Assembly (NCBI RefSeq): GCF_001522545.3
Contig: NC_031771.1
Coordinates: forward strand, 66,848,716 to 66,912,715
DNA from: Parus major
Taxonomy: Eukaryota > Chordata > Aves > Passeriformes > Paridae
Length of the DNA stretch: 64,000 nucleotides
Reading direction: 5' to 3'
Shown: piece by piece, positions 22,901 through 34,900 of the stretch
Numbering within the stretch: the first letter of the stretch is position 1
Layout: each line of letters opens with the position of its first letter
Translations under genes and position numbers: made by a program
Notes under the pieces: generated by a model
What the model saw: the letters and a program-made list of their open reading frames with translations, nothing else
What the model was told of the DNA's origin: nothing
The model's database searches: none

Positions 22901-25900
22901 CGTGGCGGGGGTCTCTGGGGGACACAGCCGTGCTGGAATGGTGGCACGGTGTGTAGTCTATGGAGGTGCATCTGCGGTGGGAGCCGCTGTGTTAGAGGGG
23001 CCGAGGACCCCCACGTCTTCCAGCGCTGCCGCAGCCTCGCCCTGTCCGCCCCTGCCCGTGGCCCCGCCGCTCTCCGGGGTCGCTGCGTGCTGGAGCCGCT
23101 CTGGGGAGCGGCCAGGCGGGCTCATCTCCGCTCCCCCTCGTTAGGAACGCGTCCGTCAGCCGGGGCTGTGCCGGGTGACACACGCACACGCAGATCCAGG
23201 GATGTCACTTTCGGTACCGCGCGCCGCGGTGACGCCGGCCGGGGCTGGAGGGATTCAGCCCACGTTGCTCCCGGCAGCTCCCGGCGCCGCGCTCCGAGCC
23301 CGAGGCCTTGCGTCCGCCGCCGGGGCTCTGGGATGCGGGAGCGAGCTCCAGGCGGTCCCGCGAAATGGGGATGCGCCGGTCCCTCCCGGGGTGTTCCGGT
23401 CCCTCCCGGGGTGCTCCGATCTCGGTCCTCCCCGCGGGAACGCACACAAACCCCGCTGGAGCTGCGGCTGCCGGCAGCGGTGCGGGAGAGGGGCCGAGGT
23501 CTCCGCGGAGCCGCTTTCGTGTTTGGGAGCACGAGGTGGACACGTATGAGTAACCACCGGCCCCGCTGTGCCAGCACGGGGACATACGGGGACATCGGTG
23601 TCAGCTGCTCGCTCTGAGGGGCACGGCGGGCTCAGTGCCAGCTCACGGGGATCTCCACACTCGGCCCCTCCCGGGGGTACGGGAACGAGCCCCTCGGGGA
23701 CGCGGGGACCGCCGGCTGCGCTCCCTCCCGGCGCTGCTGCCCGAGGAGCGGGGCCGGGAGCAGCGGGGGGGACCCTCGGGCACAGCCGGGCTGAGGATGG
23801 CACCTCCGGCCCTTCCCTGTGTCCCCTCTCCGCGGGGAGCGTTCGTCCTTCCGGCGCGCTCGGAGGAACGGGGTGGATTTCGTCGCAGAAGCTCCTTTGG
23901 TCTGAGGTTGTCTTCTTTACAAATGATAATTATTGTAATTATTTAATAGCATGGTGGCATCCAGAGGCCACAGATAATTAGTGTGTCTATTCCTGTCCCT
24001 GCTAACAACACTACTCCAGTCCTAACCGGTGCCGTGGGCAGAGCCTGCCTCGCGTGTTTGTGGAGATGCTCCGTAAGGTCTGGACTCTTTGGTGGTGGGG
24101 AAACTGAGGCACGAGGCGAAGGAATTTGCCAATTCCCAAATTCCCCTGGTAGCCAGCGTTGTCTAAAGCGCATGGAGATAAAGAGGGGCAGGCTGCTCGA
24201 TGGCGTTGGGAGTGCACTTAAAGGCAGGAATTTGTATTCTGGAAGGACGTTCTCAGTGCTGGGAGCTGCAGCTGCAGAGGCTGTGCCGCTGGCTGCCGGC
24301 ACCGTGGCCAGTGGGTGCAGGGCTGCCCCAGGGGGTCCCTGCTGCACCCCAGACCGAGCCCCCCGAGCCCGAACCGCTGTGTGCAGGGGCGGCTGGGGCA
24401 TTGCAGGAACTGCTGGGCGGTGAAGCCTTTCCAGCTTTTTCCAGACGTGTGCTCTGGGGACAGTTGGTGGCTTTCTGATGCCATTTCTGGCCTGTGAGGG
24501 AGCCCACAGAGAGCCCTTGTCGCTCAGGGTCCCCTGGCCCAGGCAGCTGCTCTGCAAGGTGGGGAGGTGGGCTCCAGATGGGTGCCCAATCCCTTCTCCA
24601 GAGCTGAGACATCCTCCCTGGAGAGCGCAGGGCTGCAGATGAGCTGGGTCTCCTGTGGCCAAAAGTCGCTGTGCCATGTCCCACTTCCCTTGTCCTGTCA
24701 CTGCTGCAGGATCAGCCCGTGCTGGAGATGCCAGCAGAGCCCTGGGTTTTGGTGCTGGGCACCAGCCGAGCTCTCTGGGCTGGATCTCCATCACAAGCAT
24801 CTTCCCAGGTCCGTGTAGCCACACAGGGCATCTCCAGGGCTCAGAGGAGGATGGTATTTCTTCCCATGTCCCATTCACTGAGAAGGAAGCAGCAGAGCAG
24901 GGTGTTCTTCCTCCCAGGATGATCTCTCCTGCAGCCCCAAGGGTGGCACTGAACCACAGCTCCAGGGATGCTCACCTGCTCCTGCAGGATGCGGCTGAGG
25001 GAAGCCTTGGGACACAGAACAAACTCCTCCTGAGCTGGTCCCGCTCTGCCCGTGCTCCCCCAGGCAGGTCACTCCACCTCTTCATGTCTCATTAAAGCAG
25101 TGATTCCAATGCTCCTCTGCCTGGCAGAGAGGTGGGAACGCCAGCAGGTAGCACAGGAAACAGAGACACCACTGCCATGACAGCCGTATTAGCATCCACG
25201 GGAGACAGAGGAATAATTTGGCTTCTGCAGCTTCTGAAGGCTCGTGCAGAGGCTTTGTACTCCCGTCTCCCTGACCGTGTGCAGCCCTCATCTGCAGCTC
25301 CAGCACATCCGCAGTCGGAGGGGAGCGATGGGAGCGGAGTTGGTGACCTCCATGTGCCGGGAGGATGTGACTGCTCCTTCCCCGGCCGACGGGATCCCTT
25401 CTGTGGGCACGAGCCATGGCGCGTGCGGCCAGGCCAGCCGGGAGCCTCGGTGGCCCCAGAGAGGAGCCCGTGGGGTGGCCGTGGGTGCTGGCACCGTGGG
25501 GAGGTGGGTGGTGGGGGCTCCCTGCCTCGGCCGGGTGGCAGAGCCTTCTCCTGGGCCCCGTGGCTGGAGAGTGACTAATGTTCCCGCAGAGCACTTCAGC
25601 CAGTGACCTACATAGGGATGAGCGCGGATCCCTCTGCTCCTGCTGCTCGCACTGGGACCCGTGTGCCGGTGCCACTCCCAGAACCCCCGGGCGAGGCTCG
25701 ATGCGAGGCTGGGGGCACTTTGGGGCACCCCAGGTGTGGCTCTGGTGGCAGGGACAGCACCTGTGTCCTCGGCCAGGCCAACCCAGGGATCCAGGGGGGC
25801 TGCAGTGGTGTTTGAGCAGAGCCTTGAGCGATGCCCAGAGGAAGGGGATCAGGTACTGCGAGGTCCATCAGGGACATGGGGAGCTGGCCTTGGGGACAGC

Positions 25901-28900
25901 AGCCAAGCTGGACTCGGGGAGCGCTGGGAATGTGGCTGGAGAAGGGACATCTCCTTGCTGGGGATTGTGAAAGCTGAGCACCGAGGAGGGAGAAGAGCTG
26001 CTTGAGCGGAAGCTCTCCATTGGCACGAGTACAGTCGGATATAAACGGGCCGTGATTAAGTGCCTGCAGGAAATGAGAAGGTCTGTGAGGCTCCCAGCAG
26101 CCGGCTTCTGGAAGAGCCTCCAAGAGAAGCATGAGGGCAGGGCATGAGCTGGCTTCGTGGTGGAGCTTCCTCAGCGAGGAACCAGATTTCGGGTGTGCAA
26201 GCTGCCCGAGGAGCTGCTCCAAGTCCTCCATCCTCGAGTCCCACACATGCTCTGATCCGAGAACAAACGCCTCGAGTCCTCCCAGAGCCAAGGCGGGATT
26301 ATGCTCTGCTGTGATGTGTCACGAGCCTGGTTCCTGCCCCTCCAGCGCCTCATCCTCCAGTGCTGCCCCGCTCCACTGCCAGCAGCTCCTCTCTCGCCTC
26401 TGGAGATCAGGAAAATCAGACGTGCTGCCCCACAGGGGCACTACCTCACGAGCAGAGCCAGGTCATTCACTTCTCTCCTCTGCAGTTCCAGGAGAACCTG
26501 ACTTCCTCTCTCATAAATCTCATCTCCTGGCTTTCTTTGTCCTGAGAAGAAGATTTATGTGTCTGCTTCGTTTTTCCCTCTTCCATGGCATTACCGGCAA
26601 GGGTGAGGGAGAGGATAGGTGGAGAAAGGGCAGAAGCTGGCAGGTAACTTTCCAGACAGGGTGGTGTGAAGCAAGGCTCTGACCTCTGAGGTCAGCCCTG
26701 CACCACCAGAGATGTGTCCCATGATTCAAACCCGGCAGGTTTAGTGCCTCTTACTCACAAAATTCACCACCCATCAGCGCTGGCAAAGAAACCCAGTGCT
26801 GGGGCTCCCTAAGGGGTGTCCATGAGAAGAGATTCCTGATGTTTCCTCAGCTCCTGGGATCACTCAGAGGAGGAGAGATCATTCCCAGCTGTGTGAGCAT
26901 CCAGCAGAACCCACTGCTGCAGAACTCATCCACTGTGTCACTGTGGCATCACCTGTTTTCACCTGTACATCACCGATGTGACCTGCTGTCTTATCCATGT
27001 GCCTGGAATTCCTGTAGGAACCAGAGGAGAAAAACTCTCAGACCTCAAAAAATTGCTGAGATGGAGGGTCCAGCACTGTGCAAAACCTTTCCAAGCTGTT
27101 CCTATGCCAGCTGGCCTCGCTTTTTAAGGAAGTTGCTTCTCCGACCTGCCAACACGCATTTCCAGCTGCTGGGAGTGGAGCTTGGAGCTGCCACCCAGAG
27201 CCCCATCCTGCACAGCTTCTGCTCCATTCCCTCTGGCCTTTATTCTTCCTTGCTTTTCATTTTCTCCCCTTTCCTCAGTTTCTCTCTGTGGTCAGGTGAT
27301 GGTTACGAGCAGAGATGTGCTGGTTAGCTGGTTTTAATCCACTTAATGTGTGCCACTTTGCTTTTGGGATCCTGCTGCTTTCTTCGCTGAAATGTCAAAT
27401 GCCTCACAGAAACCCGAGTCTGCTTCGCCGAGGCTTTTACCTCCACTGACCAAACTTGGAACCTCGTCAAGCCCGGCAGCAAATGGGTTTGATGAGCAGT
27501 GTTCTCCGCAGCCCCGCGCTGACTGGCGTGGCTGGTTCATGCTGCCGTCCTTCAGAGGGGATTACTCAGGCACCAAACCCATTCCCTGGACAGTTCCAGC
27601 CCACCTGCATCCCCCAGGTCACCATGCCAGGGCTCTGTGGCTCCCTGTCCACCAGTGACCACCCCAAGGAGGACCCCAATGTCCTGCAGGGCACATCAGA
27701 GTGGAGCATCAGGGCTCCTGCTTCGGCCTTGGGAGGTTGTGCAGGTCTCTTCTGGAGGGAGGAGTGACCACCCGGGGTCCTCTTGGAGTAGACCCTGGGA
27801 GGGGCTGTGGTGGGCTCAGGACCTTGGAGGGTCTCCAGCAGCGGCAGGATTGAGGCGCTGAGCCCAGGTGTGGCTGGGTGCCAGGTGCATCTGAGATGTC
27901 CTTTGGAGCCATCAGCAGAGCTGGTTCCTCACATTCAGGGACAGTCCAGGAGAGTCCATCAGACAGGGCAGCACCATCCTGATCCCATCCCACACCAGGA
28001 CTCATTATCCATGCTTGGAGATGTCGGTGCGCTGCAAACAGCGCCCGAGCGCGGCACTAAATCCAACCCCAGCACAAAGAGAACGCAGGGATGCGTGGGA
28101 GGGTCCTGGCGTGGGTGTTTGACATCCTCAGAACTGTTCCCAAACGGAGTTGCTCCATGTATAATTTATAGGCTTCCCTTTGTCCTTGTGGCTCGTCTCT
28201 GATCTCCCGGCTGTTCGGGAAGGCCGAGGGTGCTCCGGCGAGGCCTCGCTGAGCGACAGCGCCGCGTTTGCTGCGTCGGCAGGGGAATGGCCTTGTCCCA
28301 CGCTGCGTCAGCCACGGCTTGGCGAGGGCCCCGTGGCAACATCACAGGGCTGGTCCTGCTCTTGGACCGTGCCAGCGGCGCTCCTGCCCCGTGTCCAGCC
28401 CCTGGAGCCGTTCCCAGCTCCCTTTGCCCCACGCCCCCATTAAGGAGCCCTCCAGAGCGGGCTGGCCACACGCAGGCTCCTCTGAAATGCTCGGCTCCAG
28501 CACGGAGATGTGGCCAGCGGGTCCCCCTGCCCTCAGAGTGTTGCCCTCCCTGGCATGCCCACAGCCGAGGATGCTGCCGGGGGCCGGGGGCACCAAGCTC
28601 TGGGCACCGGACAGAGGTGACACTGTGGCACAAGGACAGAGGTGACCCCACGTCAGGCGTGGCTCATCCCACGGCCGTGGATATCCTGGCAGGCTCTGCC
28701 CAGGCCAGCGTGGGTGCCCGTGGCCCGGCTCAGGAGGGATGTGGTGATGCAGGAAGCGAGGACGGGCTCCTCTGGCTCCAGCCCCAGCCAGCTCGCTCCT
28801 CCGCCTGTTGCTGTCCATACTAACGAGGAGCCCCATCCCATCGCTCGTCTCGTCCTGCCTCGCAGACATCTCCGGGTGTCTGGGCACGGCTCCAAGCTCG

Positions 28901-31900
28901 GGAAAGGAAAAGCGCCGGGCGGCTGGGCGGCGCGTGGAGCAGCATCCCGACGAACACGGAGCAGGGTGCGCGGAGGCGCCGGGGCGTGCGGGGCCGGGGT
29001 GGGCGCAGGGAGAGCTGTAAGAGCCCCCTGCTCACGCTGGGTCAGCGCTCACTGCCGGCCTGGGCGGGCACGGGGCACCGGCAGGCAGCGCTTGGAAGTT
29101 TGGCTGTGCCGGCACTGGGGACTCCGGGCTGCTGTGCTGAGTCAGCGCTTCGTGCCAGCAGGAGCAAGGCAAGGCAGGGAGGGGGCCGGGGGTGCTGAGC
29201 CGTGTGTCCGTCCGCAGTGAGGGCAGGGGGGCCGCAGAGCCAGCGGGGCTCCTGCCTCGGCGTGCGGAGAGAGTGCGGGGACAGTGCGGGAGCACCGGGC
29301 TGTGGTCTGGGGCGGGGACCACGGGGATGTGGGACACGGGACACGGCGTGGTGCGGCAAAGCTGAACCACTGCTCGCTGCGGCTGGAATCTCTGTCTTTG
29401 GCTGTGTCCCAAAACGAGCCGACGGCTTTCCCTGCGACCCGGGACATCCCAGCAGGGCTCCCGGTGTGCCCCGTGCTGCCGGTGCCCGGGCAGTGTGATG
29501 GGACGGGGCAGCCGCCGGCGGCCCAGTGGGCAAAGGCAGAGCCAGGTGGGCACGGGGGTGGGTGCTGGGGGTACGCCAGAGCTGCGGAGTGGTTCTTGCA
29601 AATGTGGGGAGGAGGAGCCCTGCAGAGCCCTGCGGGAGCGATGGCAGGGACGGGGACAATGGCAGGGACCAGGATGGGGATATAGCTGGGTGCAATCACC
29701 GCTGTGACCCCGGGTCGGACCGCCTGTGCCGACTGTGAAGTGCTGCTGGTGTCAGTGACATCCCCCGGCCTTACAGAAGGTTCTCCCTCCTGCTGGTTCT
29801 CATGTGTCTGAAGCCACTCCGTGTCCCCAAGCCACTGTCTCGCCGCTGCTCACAGAGCTGATCCCCCATGCCTGCAGCCCAAACAGCACCTCTGGTGCCC
29901 AGTCCGGCCACAACCACACATGACACGTCCCCTGTGCCTATCTGGCCATGCCTCACTCGTCATGGGTCCCCTGTGTCACTGTGGCCATGCCCCAGGCGGG
30001 ATGGATCCCATGTCCCGTGCGGGATGGGTGCTCCGCGCCTTGTCCATCCCCAGCAGAGCTGGTACCCGTGTGCCCCGTGTCCATCCGTCCGTCCCTCCCG
30101 GGAGCCCCTTGGCCCGGCCCCTGCCCTGCCCTCCCGCTGCCCGCGCCCCGCACACGAGGCACCAGCCCCGGCGAGGCAGAGCTATTTTTAACAGCCGCTT
30201 CTGCTTGATTTGAGCTGTGAACTCGGAACGTGTTTATGCTAAAGGGCTTTCTTTTCCCTTCTCCCTTTGTGCTGAGGAGGCAGCGCCGCAGATCAAAGCC
30301 TGTCTCTTCGCGTTTGGTGATGGTGGGCTGGGAGGGAGCCGAGGCGGGAGAGGCCGGCAGTTCCACGGGGACACTCGTGTCCTCGGGGGCCGCGGTAGCT
30401 CTGACGCACCTCTCTTTGTCCCCGCAGGTCCGGGAGCCATGGGCGGGCACGGCCGGCACCGGGCGGTCCTCAACGGGCTGCCCTGAGCCCGGGCGGCCGC
30501 GGCGGGACGATGGGCTGCGGGCGCCGGCGGGGAGCCGCGGTGCCGGCCAGGGCTGTCGGGGCGGCGAGCCGGGGGCTGTAGGGCCGGGCAGCGGGCAGCA
30601 ATGCCCGGCGGCCCCTCGCCCACCTCCCGCCCAGCATCCCCTGTCCGTGGCGGCGCGGGATGAGGCTGCCCGCCGCCCCAGCAGCTCCGGGGACGGCTGC
30701 AGCCCAGGGCTCCGGCCGCCGGCGCTCGGCCCCCCGCGCCCCGCCGCAGCACCCCGGCCCCGCGGCCCTGAGCCATGGTCAGCCGTGAGCCCGTGCCCGG
30801 CCCGGCCCCCGCCGGCGAGGGCAGCCAGGAGAAAGCCATGACGGTGCGCTCGGTGCTGCTCAACCGCGACTCGCCCGACATCGAGAGCCGCCTCAAGCGC
30901 CGGCGCAACCGCACGCAGCAGGTCCGCTTCAAGGACCTGGTGGAGGCCGGCGTGGGGCGGGCGGACAGCCCCCCGCCCGGGCCCGCTGCCGACCCCGGCC
31001 ACAACACCCCACGTGCCTCGCCGCCCCCCAGGGACCCCCCTGAGCCGGCGGCTCTCCGTGCCTCGCGGCGCAGCTGGCCCCAGGCGCAGCCGGGCTCGCT
31101 GACGCTGCCCATGCCCAGGAAGGCGTGCATGAGCACCGCCATCCAGACCTCCCCCAGCCTCCAGAAGCCCTTCCCGGCCCCCCAGCCCCGCAGCAAGAGC
31201 GTCTGCGATGTGGCGGGGGATGCGGTACCTCCCGCCGTGGCGAGCGCCCGGTGTCCGGGAGCGGCCGTGCCCACCGTGGCCAGCTGGGCCGTGCCCCCGC
31301 GGGCCCCCGGCAGCCTCCCCGCCCATGACCGCACCGCTGCCGTCGCCCAGCACGCCAAGGTGCGCCGCACGCCCCCACCGCCACCACCCAGGGACCCCCC
31401 TCCCCCTTACCAGGGCACTGCCGGGTGCCCCGCCGCTCGCTGCGCCCCTCCGGTGCAAAGCTGCACCTCCGAGCCCTGTCCGCCATCCCCAGCCTGTGCC
31501 CAGCTCCGCGGGAGCCCCCGGGGCAGCCACGGAATCACTCCACGGCCGGCCTCCGTGCCCTGCGGCCAGCCCCGGCCGCCCGCCGAGCAGCGGGGGCTCG
31601 GCCGGAGCGACTCGGAGCGGACCCTGCCCTGCGGCCGCCCAGCAGCTCCGTGCCAGCCCTCGCCGCACCGCCGGCAGCCCGTCCCCTCCACGGACACCCA
31701 GAGCCTCCGCCAGCCACCTCAGGGCAACCCCCCGCGGGACCCCCCGCCACCCCAGCACCAGCTCTGCGCCGCGATCTGGGGGGGACCCTGCTGCGCCTCG
31801 CCAGCCCCCATGCCACCAGCGCCGGGCTGGCACGGCTCGGCCGCCGCCACGCCGGACAAGACACCAGCTGCCCTCGGTACCTGCAGCCGGCTCCGCGCCG

Positions 31901-34900
31901 CCGAACCCGGGCGTGGCTGGGCAGGGCCCGAGGGGCCCAGGGAGCCGCTGTCCGCAGCCCCGCAGGGCCCCGGCGTGGGGACACAAGCGGCCGGGTGGGC
32001 AGCGGAGGCCCCCCGGCACGGACAGCCCTGCCTCGCCGCGGAGCAGCCGGACACGCTACACCACGTCCAGGACCTTCTGCAGCTGGTGGTGGTGGCCAAG
32101 GGGCCGGTGGGACCACCAGCGAGGGCCGAGGATGCCCGGACATCTCAGGGAGAGGGCCCAGGTGGGCCCGGGGAGCAGGGGGACCTGCATTCCCAGCTGC
32201 AGTCCCTGGAAGGGGTGCTGGAGACCAGCCAACAAACCATCCGGGTGCTGCTGGACGTCATCCAGGACCTGGAGAAGAAGGAGGCACAGCGGGATGGGTG
32301 AGTAGGAGGGGACAGAGTGGGGGGCTGTGGGGACAATGTCCCCAGGGGCTGGGGATGTAGGATGGGGGACCCTGACAGAGATTTGGATGCTGCTGCCTCC
32401 TGAAGGTGTTTCTGAGAAACTCAGAGCTGCTGTCCATGCGCACGTGGCTCCATGTCCTGGTTCGAGGTTTCACAGGCCCACAGTGCCTTCCCCGTGCCCA
32501 GGGATGGGTGCAGGGGTGCAGGTCTGGGGGATGAGGGGGTGCTGGGCCCCTGCCTGACTCTGGTACAGTTGATTTGTCCATTGGCCACTGGGAGCAGGGA
32601 TCTGGAATGTCACATCCCAACGGCAGGTTTAGCCAGGCACCACATCCCTGGAAGGACCTGTGGCACAAATCCAGTGGCTGGTGCCACCACGATGGGTGTG
32701 GCTGCATCCCGGGGAGGTGCCCAGCACCTCCATCCTGCCCTGCCCAGGACCTGTCCCGAGGGGCAGGGCGTCTTTGGCCTCCCAGGCAGATTTGCCAAAT
32801 GGTGCAAGGTGTTCTCATAAAGGCCTTAAGCTGAAACGCTCCAAACTCATCTCACACGAGGGCAACCAACAAACCCCCAAGAGGTGCCGGTCCTGGCATC
32901 CTCCTGTAAAATCTCTGTGGCTTGTTCCTGATGCCCAAGATTGCTGTGATCCATCTGTTAGATCAGATGGGTTTGGCTGTGAGTGAAGCACAGAGCTCCC
33001 TGGAGCACTGTCAGCAGGGAGGGACCCCTCGGGGGTCCAGGACACCTTAATTAAGACCTCAACTCCATTTTCCAGTCAAAGAAGCAAACGAGATGCCCAG
33101 AGATAGGAAATCCAGGGATAGGAAATGGCATAAAACATTATCCTGGTGTCCTTATGCTGCAGAACAGCACGGCCTCGTTTGCCACAAGTCAGATCCCAGG
33201 TGCCCACTGCACACCAGAGCAGGGCCACCAGCCCTGAAACATCCTGGCACCGACCCACAAACATCCCACAAAAAATTATTTATATAAAACATGAAAGACC
33301 ATCCCAGGAAGAGCTCTCCCTGCAGAGGGGGGCTGTTGTACAATGCCAGAGCCGCAGGCACACACACATATACGTACCACATATATATTCATATATATAT
33401 ATATATATATATATAAAGGGCCTCACGATCTAATTCAGGTGCTGGCAGAATAAATCCCCATTGCAATGTGTAATTTGGTGCATTAACAGACCCAGTTTCT
33501 GAGGGCTGAGAGCAACCGTGGTCAAGGTCGAGTAACTGGAGGAAGATTTCAACGAGGAAATCTGATGTGTATGTGGGACGTGTCCTTTCAGCTGTGCCCC
33601 CAAAATCCACAGCCCTGAAGGGGCAATGGAGATATGGAGGAGTCCCAAAGGGACCAACAGCATTCACAGGGCTCCTTTTGGACAGAATGAGCAGGGACCA
33701 GCAGGGTGCAGGAGGATCCCAGTGCAGCCCTTGGGATCAGGGTGTCGCAGGGTTGGGGTCTGGCACCAGTTTAAGAGAAATGTGGGGTGAAGACCCCTTC
33801 TGTGGAGAGGAAGGAGGATGTAGCCACATGAGCTGAGCCTGGGCAGGAATCCACTTAATCCAAGTCCTGTGCACCTTCCCGGAGGAGGAGAAGGATGCTT
33901 TGGTACAAAAGCATCAAAAAGATGAATTCCGAGTCTGGCGTAGGCTGGAGATCAGTCTGGAGCATCTCCCTGTGCCCATCTGCCAGGGCTCCCTCCACGG
34001 TGTGTGGGGAGATGTGTGGTGACCTGGGGGCTGCACAGGGACCCTCGGGATGAGGATTGGGATGGGAATGGGAGGGGGGGACACACTGGGAAGGGTTTGG
34101 AGGTTCCAGCACCGGTTTGCTCCCATCAGAGAAATCTGAGAAGCCAAGAGCCACCTGGCTTGGTGTTAATTGGGATCAAATGGGAGGAAAGGGGCTGGGA
34201 TCCCAGAGAGGAAAGGGGGTGGGAGCCAGGGAGGAGAGGAGATCGGTCCCAGAGAGGAAGAGGAGCTGGGATTCAGGAAAAGGGTTGAGATACAGGGAGA
34301 AGAGGGTGTGAATCCCAAGGAAAAAAGGAGCTGGGATCCAGAGAGGAGAGTCCTGGCTGCTGGGCTGGGTGCACACAAGGGACCAGGGTCAGCAGAGGAC
34401 ACAGACAGAGCCAGACTGAGTCTCCAAGCTCACAGCACATCTCTGTCACAGGCGACACTCGTACCGGACCGGGCAGGACATCGCCAACTGCGGGACCTGC
34501 CGGGACTGTGCCTGCATCATCTACAGGTGAGGGCCAGCCCTGGCTCCGAGCATCCCCCGGCTTCTGATTCCCTGCACTCCCACACTTCTCCACTGGCTGT
34601 GGGGCAGGAGGGGGGGTGACAATCCTGCACCTCCTGTCCCCGTGTTGGGGGCACACAGACCACTCTTGGGTGTCTGGGCTGTCACTTGGGCTGGATCTGT
34701 CCCTTCCTCCCCGCAGGGAGCGGCTCCTGCTCCCAGGATCAGCCAGGGTGATCTCCATGGAGGAGCAGCAGCTGGAAGGGGGCTGCTCTGGCACGATGGC
34801 AGAGCATTTATCTCCCGTAACAGCAATCTATCGGGGAAGCCTCGCTAGCGGCTGCTGCGTGGGCTCGCTCCAAATGCAGGCTGCATCCTGTTGTCCCTGT

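Noticed and set aside
21860..23617. 585-codon plus-strand open frame in the CpG island
   Set aside because: Stop codons are rare in such base composition; several overlapping frames on both strands are equally open, and none resembles a protein family.
29953..32019. 688-codon open frame on the minus strand
   Set aside because: It is the antisense shadow of the GC-rich INSYN2-like coding exon; no family resemblance, and the plus frame has clear homology and splice phase.
33390..33414. TATA promoter
   Set aside because: It is a TA microsatellite in an intron with no initiator or exon behind it.
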